Origin: UPXZ01 sp047974405
GTDB taxonomy: Bacteria > Bacteroidota > Bacteroidia > Bacteroidales > Paludibacteraceae
Length of the DNA: 36,532 bases
Assembly (NCBI GenBank): GCA_047974405.1
Contig: JBKECI010000113.1
Location: 1 to 36,532, forward strand
Reading direction: 5' to 3'
In this document: positions 26,484-33,702 of the stretch, piece after piece
Numbering within the stretch: the stretch's first letter is position 1
Layout of the letters: each line of letters starts with the position of its first letter
Translations under genes and position numbers: made by a program
The notes under the pieces: generated by a model
The model's input: the letters and a program-made list of their open reading frames with translations, nothing else
Databases searched by the model: none
What the model was told of the DNA's origin: nothing

Positions 26484-29099
26484 TTATGCTCTCATAGCAG
26501 CGATGCTTTCTTTTAACGAAACTATTTTACTCTCGGCATCTGTTTGTTTTTTCCGTTCGTTTTCAACTACTTCCGGTTTGGCGTTAGCAACAAACTTTTC
26601 GTTGCTTAGTTTTTTTACCACCGACTGAAGAAATCCTTCCAAATACGCAATTTCTTCTTTTATCCTTTTTATCTCTTCTTCTGCATCAACCAAATTTCCC
26701 ATAGGGACTGCATATTCGGTTGTGCCAACAAGAAACGAAACAGAACCGCCGTCTTTCTTCTCGCTATGTTGGATTGTTTCCAGATTGCATAGTTTTGAGA
26801 TAGCGGCATCAAAATCTGCCGAATGGTACCCAATGGTTTGCAATTGTAAAGTTTCCTTATAAGGTATATTTTTTTGCAGACGGATGGTGCGCACACCCGC
26901 GATAATCTCTTTAGTTTTTTCAAAGTCCGTAATGAATTTTTCATCGTATTTTCCGGCATTTGGCATCATCTCTACCATAATACTCTCTCCTGCCTTGCGC
27001 TCTTGCAATGCCTGCCAGAGTTCTTCGGTAATAAACGGCATAAATGGATGTAGCATTTTCAGCAGAACGTCAAAATAGCCAAGAGTTGCATCATACGTTT
27101 TTTTGTCTATCGGTTGTTGATAAGCCGGTTTTATCAGTTCCAAATACCAAGAAGAGAACTCATCCCAAAAAAGCTTGTACACCAACATCAACGCCTCAGA
27201 CAAACGATATTTTGATAACAAATCGTCCAATTCGGTCAATGTTTTATTCAACTGCGCACCAAACCACTCTACGGCTATCTGAGAGGCTTTATTCTGTTCT
27301 GTGTCTGCTACTTGCCAACCTTTAAGGAGGCGAAAAGCATTCCATATCTTATTGTTGAAATTACGTCCTTGTTCACAAAGTTGTTCGTCAAATAGCAAAT
27401 CATTTCCTGCACCTGAGGTCAGCAACATACCCATACGAACTCCGTCTGCTCCGTATTTATCCATCAGTTCGATGGGGTCGGGCGAATTTCCGAGTTGCTT
27501 CGACATTTTACGTCCAATGTTATCGCGGACTATCCCTGTAAAATATACATTCTTAAAACACTCTTTTTGACGATATTCGTATCCTGACATAATCATACGC
27601 GCTACCCAAAAAAAGATAATATCCGGTCCGGTAACCAAATCGTTGGTAGGGTAATAATATTGAATGTCTTGATTGTTGGGAGAATTGATGCCGTCAAAAA
27701 CAGAAATGGGCCATAGCCAGGAAGAGAACCAAGTGTCAAGGCAATCTTCGTCTTGCTTGAGTTCGTCAATCGTCAGTGGATAATCTATTACCTGCAATGC
27801 CTTTTGATAAGCCGTCTCTTTGCTCTTCCCAACCACGTAACCTCCCCGAGGTAGGTAATAGGCAGGTATTTGATGTCCCCACCACAATTGTCGGCTTATG
27901 CACCAGTCTTTGATGTTTTCCATCCAGTAGCGGTAAGTATTTTTGTATTTTGCCGGATAAAATTGAATTGTATTATCTTCAACGGCATCCAAAGCCGGTT
28001 TTGCCAATTCCTCCATTTTCAAAAACCACTGCATCGAAAGTTTGGGCTCAATGGGTACGTTGGTGCGCTCCGAAAAACCAACTTTATTGGTGTAAGATTC
28101 TGTCTTCTCCAGCAAATCATTGCTTTTCAAGTCTGCTACTATCTGTTTCCGAACGTCAAATCTATCCATGCCTGCATATATTCCTCCGTTTTCATTCAGC
28201 GTACCATCATCGTTAAAAATATCTATTGAGGGTAGGTTGTATTTTTCGCCCAGCATATAGTCATTCACATCGTGTGCAGGGGTTACTTTCAGACATCCGG
28301 TTCCGAATTCGATATCGACGTATTCGTCTTCAATCACAGGAATAACGCGATTGACAATGGGTACAATCACTTTTTTCCCTTTTAAATGGCTGTTTTTGGC
28401 ATCGTTGGGGTTGATACACATAGCGGTATCTCCCATGATGGTTTCGGGACGGGTTGTGGCCACAACAGCATAAGTACTTTCTCCTTCTACCTTATAGCGA
28501 AGATAATAGAGTTTTCCCTCTTGCTCTTTGTATATAACTTCCTCATCCGAAATGGCGGTGAGGGCTCGTGGATCCCAATTGATCATTCGTACTCCCCGAT
28601 ATATTTTTCCTTTGTCATGTAGGTCGCAAAAAACCTTTATCACACTTTCGGATCGTTTTTCGTCCATTGTAAAGCAGGTTCTGTCCCAATCGCAGGAAGC
28701 TCCCAACTTTTTGAGCTGTTCGAGAATGATACCACCATGCTTATCTGTCCATTCCCAAGCGTGCGAGAGAAATTCTTCTCTTGTAAGGTCGTTTTTGTTT
28801 ATCCCTTCAGATGCTAATTTTGCCACTACTTTGGCCTCGGTGGCAATGGAAGCATGGTCTGTACCGGGAATCCAGCAGGCATTTTTTCCTTTCATACGGG
28901 CGCTACGCACCAAAATGTCTTGGATGGTATTGTTGAGCATATGTCCCATATGCAGTACCCCTGTAACATTTGGAGGGGGTATAACAATGGTATATGGCTC
29001 ACGTTCATCAGGTTCGGAGTGAAAATAACCATTTTCTATCCAATAGTGGTACCATTTGCTTTCTATTTCGGTGGGGCTGTATTTGCTTGCAAGTTCCAT
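26484..29099 (-). CDS. valS: Valyl-tRNA synthetase
   Basis: Class Ia aminoacyl-tRNA synthetase that charges tRNA-Val. The 871-residue length is normal. 'PPPNVTGVLHMGHMLN' carries the HIGH motif as HMGH near residue 50; 'CWIPGTDHASIATEAKV' follows it; 'GRKMSKQLGNSPDP' is the KMSKS loop; the CP1 editing domain contains 'VATTRPETIMGDTAM'. The C-terminal 65 residues are Lys/Glu-rich and form the tRNA-binding coiled coil ('EEEIKRIKEEIAYLEGFLQ'). It is monocistronic and lies next to what appears to be a tRNA-Val locus to its right, an amusing coincidence rather than evidence of co-regulation. Confidence 0.97.
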   Translation of the reverse strand: MELASKYSPTEIESKWYHYWIENGYFHSEPDEREPYTIVIPPPNVTGVLHMGHMLNNTIQDILVRSARMKGKNACWIPGTDHASIATEAKVVAKLASEGINKNDLTREEFLSHAWEWTDKHGGIILEQLKKLGASCDWDRTCFTMDEKRSESVIKVFCDLHDKGKIYRGVRMINWDPRALTAISDEEVIYKEQEGKLYYLRYKVEGESTYAVVATTRPETIMGDTAMCINPNDAKNSHLKGKKVIVPIVNRVIPVIEDEYVDIEFGTGCLKVTPAHDVNDYMLGEKYNLPSIDIFNDDGTLNENGGIYAGMDRFDVRKQIVADLKSNDLLEKTESYTNKVGFSERTNVPIEPKLSMQWFLKMEELAKPALDAVEDNTIQFYPAKYKNTYRYWMENIKDWCISRQLWWGHQIPAYYLPRGGYVVGKSKETAYQKALQVIDYPLTIDELKQDEDCLDTWFSSWLWPISVFDGINSPNNQDIQYYYPTNDLVTGPDIIFFWVARMIMSGYEYRQKECFKNVYFTGIVRDNIGRKMSKQLGNSPDPIELMDKYGADGVRMGMLLTSGAGNDLLFDEQLCEQGRNFNNKIWNAFRLLKGWQVADTEQNKASQIAVEWFGAQLNKTLTELDDLLSKYRLSEALMLVYKLFWDEFSSWYLELIKPAYQQPIDKKTYDATLGYFDVLLKMLHPFMPFITEELWQALQERKAGESIMVEMMPNAGKYDEKFITDFEKTKEIIAGVRTIRLQKNIPYKETLQLQTIGYHSADFDAAISKLCNLETIQHSEKKDGGSVSFLVGTTEYAVPMGNLVDAEEEIKRIKEEIAYLEGFLQSVVKKLSNEKFVANAKPEVVENERKKQTDAESKIVSLKESIAAMRA

Positions 29100-29191
29100 A
29101 ATTTATTCTTGATATTCGATTTATTTTGAAAAAAATATAAGATCGAGAGGAAGTACGGTTTATCCGTATCCTCAAGATTTTTTTAAGATTG

Positions 29192-29199
29192 CAAAGATA
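29192..29199 (-). promoter_or_regulatory. Putative valS promoter -7 box
   Basis: On the minus strand it reads TATCTTTG (TAnnTTTG), about 93 bp before the valS ATG at 29099. No -33 TTG is found at the right distance. Confidence 0.45.
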
Positions 29200-29422
29200 A
29201 TGAAAAAACGACGATTAACACGCCATACCATATATGAACAGGCGCTGTGGATGGTAAAAAAGATAATCTTTGTTTTGATATATATATGTCAAGTTTTACA
29301 AAACTGTTGATGGATGTTGTGTTGCTCTAGTCCAAATTTAATGGATTTTTTTTTTGAATCGCGCTGACTCGCCAGCTCTGTTTTAAATATTTTGAAGTTG
29401 AGCAAAAACCATTTTTTGATTG

Positions 29423-29459
29423 TTTAAAAAAGAACTTTCACGTTTGATTCTTTTTTAAA
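29423..29459. repeat. 12-bp inverted repeat
   Basis: TTTAAAAAAGAA (29423-29434) and its exact complement (29448-29459) are separated by 13 nt. It is AT-only except for one G/C pair and lies 220 bp upstream of the valS box. Role unknown; it may be chance in AT-rich DNA. Confidence 0.4.
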
Positions 29460-29811
29460 AAGATTATACTTTCTGCCGGTTTTATTTTAAAGCAAATGGT
29501 AGCGAACGCTAATAGATAAGACTGTTTACAAATAAGGTAAAGTATAATTGATGTGTTTAGTATCTGCTGAAAAATACTTAAATATTTGATTAAATGTGTT
29601 TTATAAAGCATTTTAGTAACACAAGTACAAAGTTTTTTTAATAATTCAGATAGAACCTTTGCATTTTACAAAATAAAAATGAAGGTTAGAGGTAATATAA
29701 ATCGTTAGTTTTCAGCATACCTTATCTAAGGGTAAAAAGGATATTTTGAATATTATTTTTACAGAGACATCCATTTTTTACATTAGGTTTAACAAATCAT
29801 TTAAAAACAAT

Positions 29812-29854
29812 AAAACAAAATCTTGCAAATGCCTTATTTGCAAGATTTTGTTTT
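29812..29854 (-). terminator. Terminator of the disrupted tRNA gene
   Basis: A perfect 19-bp stem (29812-29830 with 29836-29854) and 5-nt loop, immediately after the CCA of the tRNA 3' fragment when read on the minus strand, and followed by TTTTA there. This is where the terminator of a tRNA transcript would be. It would also stop plus-strand transcription. Confidence 0.8.
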
Positions 29855-29872
29855 GGTGGGCGTTGACGGGTT
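29854..29872 (-). other. tRNA 3'-end fragment with CCA: chromosomal att half-site
   Basis: On the minus strand this is AA(C/T)CCGTC-AACGCCC-A-CCA: the last T-arm bases, the 3' acceptor strand, the discriminator base and CCA. Sixteen of 17 bases (29856-29872) repeat at 33593-33609. Homology to the tRNA stops in the T loop. The encoded CCA and the terminator right after it mark this as the original chromosomal 3' end of the tRNA gene, separated from its 5' part by inserted DNA. Confidence 0.7.
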
Positions 29873-30041
29873 TTGAGCGTCCTATCTAACCTGTATTCTG
29901 TCAGTCGTTTAACTATCGAAGTTTGTATTCTACTCACTCGTTACTCACTCCGTTTTTAGAGTGAAATTTAAAAGGACTTTTCCTCTTTAAGTGATGGGAC
30001 AAAGGTACGATAAATTTATAACTTTCCAAATATCTGTTTTA

Positions 30042-30087
30042 TTTTATGCGCGATGATACTTATTTTTACGTATCTTTGCGCATAAAA
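30042..30087 (+). promoter_or_regulatory. abiE promoter and operator
   Basis: The -7 box TATCTTTG (30071-30078) lies within an inverted repeat: TTTTATGCGCgatGATAC (30042-30059) against its complement (30070-30087), 15 of 18 bases matching, with a perfect outer 10 bp. The ATG of abiEi is 20 bp further on. AbiEi antitoxins of this family repress their own promoter by binding inverted repeats; this is the obvious candidate site, placed to block RNA polymerase. Confidence 0.7.
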
Positions 30088-30107
30088 CAAAGTAAAGCAA
30101 GAAGAGT

Positions 30108-30875
30108 ATGAACAAATATATCGAAGAATTTCATAAACTCAAAATCTTCCACAAAAAAGACATTGTTGCATTGAGCAATAACGAAAATGCAGCAAAAGAG
30201 CTTTTGCGGAGGTATAAGCAACAACGATTCATATCACAAGTAAGGCGAGACCTCTATGTTGCTACGGACTTGGCAACGAAAACCAGTTCTGCTTCAAAGT
30301 ATGAAATTGGCAGCCAAATCAATTCTTCTTCTTATCTATCCTATCACGCTGCGCTGGAATATCATGGTCTGGCTCATCAGGTATTTTATGAAATACAGGT
30401 TTCATCCAAAGAGAGGTTTAATAACTTTGAATACGATGGAATTAGTTATATTTATTCGGAGTCGAAATCGGATGCCGGAGTTGTTATTCCTCCTGCCGAT
30501 ACACTAATCAGAGTAACCGATTTGGAACGTACTGTTTTAGACTGTATTAATCAAATAGACCGAAGTGGAGGACTGGAAGAAATGATAGAATGTTTTGCCC
30601 TTATCACTTATATTAATGAGAATAAACTACAAGACTATTTGAAACAATTCAATAAGCAAATTCTTTATCAAAAAACAGGATTTGTTCTTGGCTATTTTCA
30701 AAAGGAAATGAAGCTAAGTGATGCTTTCTTTGAATTTTGTAAATCCAAGATTGGAAAAAGTATCCGTTATCTGACTGATCAACAGGAATCCAATGTGTAT
30801 TTTAGTGAATGGAAGCTTTATGCTCCTAAAAATATTCTTTCATTTTTAGAACAAGGAGGAAATGTAAATGTATAA
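30108..30875 (+). CDS. abiEi: Type IV toxin-antitoxin AbiEi-family antitoxin
   Basis: Antitoxin and autorepressor of a type IV system that guards against phage by abortive infection in characterised members. The 255-residue product starts with a winged-helix-like region (about 1-50, 'KIFHKKDIVALSNNENAAKELLRRY'), then 'VRRDLYVAT', 'SYLSYHAALEYHGL' and 'VTDLERTVLDCINQ', all typical of the AbiEi/transcriptional-regulator family. The last 8 bp overlap the toxin gene (ATGTATAA contains the toxin ATG and the antitoxin TAA), so the pair is translationally coupled. A well-formed operator precedes it. In type IV systems the antitoxin does not bind the toxin but counteracts its effect. Confidence 0.88.
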   Translation: MNKYIEEFHKLKIFHKKDIVALSNNENAAKELLRRYKQQRFISQVRRDLYVATDLATKTSSASKYEIGSQINSSSYLSYHAALEYHGLAHQVFYEIQVSSKERFNNFEYDGISYIYSESKSDAGVVIPPADTLIRVTDLERTVLDCINQIDRSGGLEEMIECFALITYINENKLQDYLKQFNKQILYQKTGFVLGYFQKEMKLSDAFFEFCKSKIGKSIRYLTDQQESNVYFSEWKLYAPKNILSFLEQGGNVNV

Positions 30876-31821
30876 TTATAGCAAAACTGACTTAGAGAGA
30901 ATAGCTTCCGGTACAGATTTCATTCGGGATAATCTGGAAAAAGTGTTCCGGCTTTGTGATATTTTGAAACACTTAAATGAAAATCATTTATTTGCCGAAC
31001 ATTTGGCATTAAAAGGAGGAACCGCAATTAACCTGACAGTTTTTAATCTTCCTCGACTATCGGTTGACATCGATTTGGATTTTACGAAAGAATGTTCCCG
31101 TGATGAAATGATGATAATTCGGGATAGCATCAATCAGGATTTCCTGAACTATATGTTTACACAAGGATATGCGTTAAGCCCTAACACAAAAAGCCCACAT
31201 TCTCTTGACTCATGGGTGTTTTATTTCCAGAATGCAGGAGGGAATAAAGATAATCTGAAAGTAGAAATAAATTATTCTTTGCGGAATCATATCTTGCCAA
31301 TAATAGAAACGATAGTGAATATAGATTTTCTACAACTTGATTCCGAAGTAAAAACTCTTTCTACCCTTGAACTGTTTGGAAGCAAAATTAAGGCTCTTAT
31401 TGAGCGAACGGCTCCCCGGGACTTGTATGATATTCACAACATGTTGAAATATAACATCATTCATCCTAATGAGATGGACAAACTTCGCAAAATTATACTA
31501 TTCTATCTTGCTGTAGGAGGAGGCGATAAACCATTAAACAACTATAGTTTTGAGAGTATTGACAACCTGAAATTTGCACAAATCAGGAGTTCTTTACTTC
31601 CTGTCCTTAAGAAAAGTGAACGATTTGATTTTGAATCAGCGAAAGTAGAAGTGAAAGAGTTTCTTATAAACTTGATGATATTTACCGAAGAAGAAAAGTC
31701 GTTTATCGAAAACTTCAACAATAATGTCTATCGACCGGAATTATTGTTTGAAGATACCGAAATTATAGAGCGAATCAAAAATCATCCAATGGCAATCTGG
31801 AAGACAAGAAATAACCAATAA
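30868..31821 (+). CDS. abiEii: AbiEii/AbiGii-family nucleotidyltransferase toxin
   Basis: Nucleotidyltransferase-type toxin of the AbiE pair; related toxins block translation by adding nucleotides to tRNA. The 317-residue product has the family's key features: 'LALKGGTAINL' (Lys49, Gly50-Gly51) followed by 'RLSVDIDLDF' with the metal-binding Asp67 and Asp69, and 'KALIERTAPRDLYDIHNM' with the conserved Lys and Asp of motifs III and IV. It overlaps the antitoxin gene by 8 bp. All catalytic residues I know of are present, so it is probably active. It lies within degenerate element A, suggesting selection has kept the pair while the mobility genes decayed. Confidence 0.9.
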   Translation: MYNYSKTDLERIASGTDFIRDNLEKVFRLCDILKHLNENHLFAEHLALKGGTAINLTVFNLPRLSVDIDLDFTKECSRDEMMIIRDSINQDFLNYMFTQGYALSPNTKSPHSLDSWVFYFQNAGGNKDNLKVEINYSLRNHILPIIETIVNIDFLQLDSEVKTLSTLELFGSKIKALIERTAPRDLYDIHNMLKYNIIHPNEMDKLRKIILFYLAVGGGDKPLNNYSFESIDNLKFAQIRSSLLPVLKKSERFDFESAKVEVKEFLINLMIFTEEEKSFIENFNNNVYRPELLFEDTEIIERIKNHPMAIWKTRNNQ

Positions 31822-31885
31822 AGGATTTATATCCGAACTCAAATTATTAAAGCAAATAGCAGACCTGGAAACCCGAAATATCGAT

Positions 31886-32227
31886 ATGGACACTTTTTAC
31901 AATACAAGAGAATTGTCTTTCTCGCAAAAGATAGACCTGTTGAGAGATTGCAAAGAGATTTGTTACACTTGGTGGGTTGATAAGTTAGATTGTTCCGAAT
32001 CTATGTCCAGACAACAAATTGATATGGATTTTGAAGAAGTAATATCTAAATTCGATGACTCGGCTCATTTCGTTGTCGTTGATCGAGAATTTATCCCATT
32101 TGAGAAAGTGAAGCATTTTGAAATCGCATTCAAGACAATGGGTGGGATAGAATATTTTCTGTGGATATGGGTTGAAGACAAGAGAATGACTGAAATTCTT
32201 GAAAAATATGGATTATACCCAAGATAA
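31886..32227 (+). CDS. Hypothetical protein downstream of abiEii
   Basis: A 113-residue protein rich in Asp, Glu and aromatic residues ('CYTWWVDKLDCSES', 'YFLWIWVEDKRMTEILEKYGLYP'). No family is recognised and no signal peptide or membrane helix is seen. The frame stays open upstream of the ATG into the 3' end of abiEii, with plausible coding sequence ('GFISELKLLKQIADLETRN'), so the original protein may have been longer or fused. It is 64 bp after the toxin gene in the same direction and may share its transcript. It could be an AbiE-associated cargo gene. Confidence 0.55.
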   Translation: MDTFYNTRELSFSQKIDLLRDCKEICYTWWVDKLDCSESMSRQQIDMDFEEVISKFDDSAHFVVVDREFIPFEKVKHFEIAFKTMGGIEYFLWIWVEDKRMTEILEKYGLYPR

Positions 32228-32263
32228 GCAGTCAACATAGAAAAAAGATTCAATCAGGCTTCC

Positions 32264-32980
32264 TCATTTAGCAGAGATAATAAATTTTGTTCTAGTACTT
32301 TTTTTCTCACCCATAGGGAATAAAAAAACAAAGGCGTTATAGGTATTATCAAAAAAATGATATGTAAAATCAACTGAGCCATTTTTTGTGGGCAATGAAA
32401 CTAAACCGTCTTTTTTCAATTTGAGGTTGGAACAATAATCCTGAATAAATGGATATACTCTTTCAATTTCGGTTGGAATAGATAATTCTCCAAATGTTTT
32501 TGTAAAATTTTGTGATTGAAATCTATCTCTTAACTTCGCTCCAGAACTTGTACGATCTTTCAATACAATTAAAGCACATTGTTTCTTTGAATATTCAACA
32601 TACCTTCTCAAAGTTGCATAAATAGACGCTCCAAAATGTTTGGATAATTGTATTGCTGTTTCTATTTCCAGACCATATTTATCCATTTCAGAAACGAATC
32701 TATCTTGTTGAAAGAGTGTAGCAGAGGCAAAAAAAATTGCTCCTTTCTCAAATTCTTCTTGAACTGCTACATCTAAAGTGTTTTCGTCATCTTCAAATGC
32801 GTCATAAGTCTTTTGTTGCCAAGTTAGTACATTATGTCCAACTTCGTGTAATTTAACAAATTTCTGTTTTAAAGTATGTACAGATAAGTCTAAATAAATA
32901 ATTTTTTCTTTTCTATCCAATACCCCTTGTAATTTCCCCAATGCTTTTTTTAAAGTATTAACCCAACGGTATAATATCAT
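32264..32980 (-). CDS. ImmA/IrrE-like metallopeptidase, N-terminally truncated
   Basis: A 238-residue protein with 'KFVKLHEVGHNVL', the zinc-binding HExxH (45-49) preceded by a beta strand ('KIIYLDLSV'), followed by 'QEEFEKGAIFFASATLF', where a third zinc ligand Glu is expected. This is the COG2856/ImmA-IrrE fold, known for cleaving repressors in mobile elements and stress responses. Relatives usually have more residues before this point; here the frame begins only 22 bp inside the end of a broken integrase frame, so its 5' end was probably lost in a deletion. The partner repressor gene is absent. Likely non-functional in its normal circuit. Confidence 0.65.
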   Translation of the reverse strand: MILYRWVNTLKKALGKLQGVLDRKEKIIYLDLSVHTLKQKFVKLHEVGHNVLTWQQKTYDAFEDDENTLDVAVQEEFEKGAIFFASATLFQQDRFVSEMDKYGLEIETAIQLSKHFGASIYATLRRYVEYSKKQCALIVLKDRTSSGAKLRDRFQSQNFTKTFGELSIPTEIERVYPFIQDYCSNLKLKKDGLVSLPTKNGSVDFTYHFFDNTYNAFVFLFPMGEKKSTRTKFIISAK

Positions 32981-33315
32981 ATAAAGAAAGTACGGAGTGC
33001 TTGCGGATAATTTTACCTAGATAAGTGTCTCGGAGTTTATCCTGTGTAACATAACCGTCTTTTTCAAGAATTTCTTTGTATCGTTTATCTAAAGCAATCT
33101 TTATTTTATCCAATGAATCATTGATTTGTTGGGGCTTCCTTTGTTCTACCCATGACCTTGCCCAATGAACTCCACATTTCGGGTTTAACAAATTCTTTGG
33201 AACCAAACTCTACTTTTTCTCCGCTAATGGATATTCTAACCATGATATTGGCTAGCCCATCTTTGTTTAAGTCTCTCTTTCTGATTAAAAAAAGGATTCG
33301 ATACGTACTTTTCAT
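32958..33315 (-). pseudogene. Tyrosine recombinase, N-terminal remnant with frameshift
   Basis: The first part ('MKSTYRILFLIRKRDLNKDG', 'MWSSLGKVMGRTKEA') and the second ('QQINDSLDKIKIALDKRY', 'EILEKDGYVTQDKL') together match the arm-binding N-terminal domain of Bacteroidota integrases. They lie in different frames; an extra C in the CCCC run at 33131-33134 (minus strand) explains the shift, since removing it gives a continuous frame. The core-binding and catalytic domains (R-H-R-Y) are missing: the sequence ends at 32958 against the peptidase gene, a deletion junction near 32960-33000. This is the dead integrase of element A, about 280 bp from its right boundary. Confidence 0.75.
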
Positions 33316-33513
33316 TGCGCATTCTTTTAAATAATTTGACAAAATTACTCACTATCACTTAAAGAATGAAACTCTCTAAAAAGCCAGGTTAGGTCATTGT
33401 AAGCCACTAATTGCCAGCAACTAATCTGCTTAAAAGTGAGTAAAATTCGACAAGTGATTTTACTCACTCGACTGCTGTCCTAAACCGTCTTTTATTGTCC
33501 GAGGGTAGAATAA

Positions 33514-33549
33514 AAAAAGTCTGCTAATCTACTGACTAACAGACTTTTT
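33514..33549. terminator. Terminator-like hairpin
   Basis: AAAAAGTCTG (33514-33523) pairs with its complement at 33540-33549; the loop is 16 nt. A and T tracts at the stem base would allow termination in both directions. It lies just outside the tRNA fragment. Confidence 0.5.
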
Positions 33550-33593
33550 GTCTTTCGTTGGCTTTTCCTGTCTTTTAGGATTTTACCGTTCCG

Positions 33594-33636
33594 TGGGCGT
33601 TGACGGATTCGAACCGCCGACCCTCTGCTTGTAAGG
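33594..33636 (-). other. tRNA 3' half, probably tRNA-Val(UAC): attachment site
   Basis: Read on the minus strand: anticodon loop CTTACAA (anticodon TAC), stem GCAGA, variable loop, T-arm GGCGG-TTCGAAT-CCGTC, acceptor AACGCCC and discriminator A. The 5' half is absent: upstream of the loop the expected TCTGC is ACTTC. CCA is not encoded, unlike the copy at 29854. A tRNA 3' half next to an intact integrase gene is the classic scar left at the distal end of a tRNA-integrated element; the intact tRNA should lie at the far right end of element B, outside the window. Confidence 0.75.
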
Positions 33637-33702
33637 AAGTATTTTCTTGATTTTTAAAAATATATCTATATAATAATCAAGTAGTTATGTTTTTACAAGT
33701 AG

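Larger units (their letters stand above)
29100..30107. other. Intergenic region, valS to abiEi
   Basis: No gene of usable length is seen. It contains the valS promoter box (29192-29199), a 12-bp inverted repeat (29423-29459), a strong hairpin (29812-29854), a tRNA 3' fragment (29854-29872), two TACTCACT motifs (29931-29938, 29942-29949) and the abiE promoter/operator. The stretch 29200-29800 is very AT-rich and otherwise featureless. Confidence 0.55.
29854..33636. mobile_element. Degenerate integrative element A at a tRNA gene
   Basis: Bounded by two 3'-end fragments of the same tRNA. Inside are abiEi/abiEii, an unknown gene, a truncated ImmA/IrrE-like peptidase gene and, beside the right boundary, a frameshifted integrase lacking its catalytic domain. 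TACTCACT motifs sit near both ends (two left, three right), as expected for integrase or excisionase sites. It can no longer move by itself. Boundaries are inferred from the repeats. Confidence 0.6.
33316..33702. other. Junction of elements A and B, gene-free
   Basis: Holds three TACTCACT motifs (33346-33353 and 33461-33468 direct, 33435-33442 inverted), a hairpin (33514-33549) and the tRNA fragment (33594-33636). ATCACTTAAAG at 33354-33364 is the inverse of CTTTAAGTGAT at 29985-29995 near the left end of element A. No small gene is seen. Confidence 0.5.

Noticed and set aside
33118..33206. Programmed frameshift making a functional integrase of element A
   Set aside because: The catalytic domain is absent after the second frame, so no functional integrase would result whichever frame is used.
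29854..33636. CRISPR array from the repeated short motifs
   Set aside because: The TACTCACT copies are only 8 bp, irregularly spaced and in both orientations; no cas gene is present in the window.
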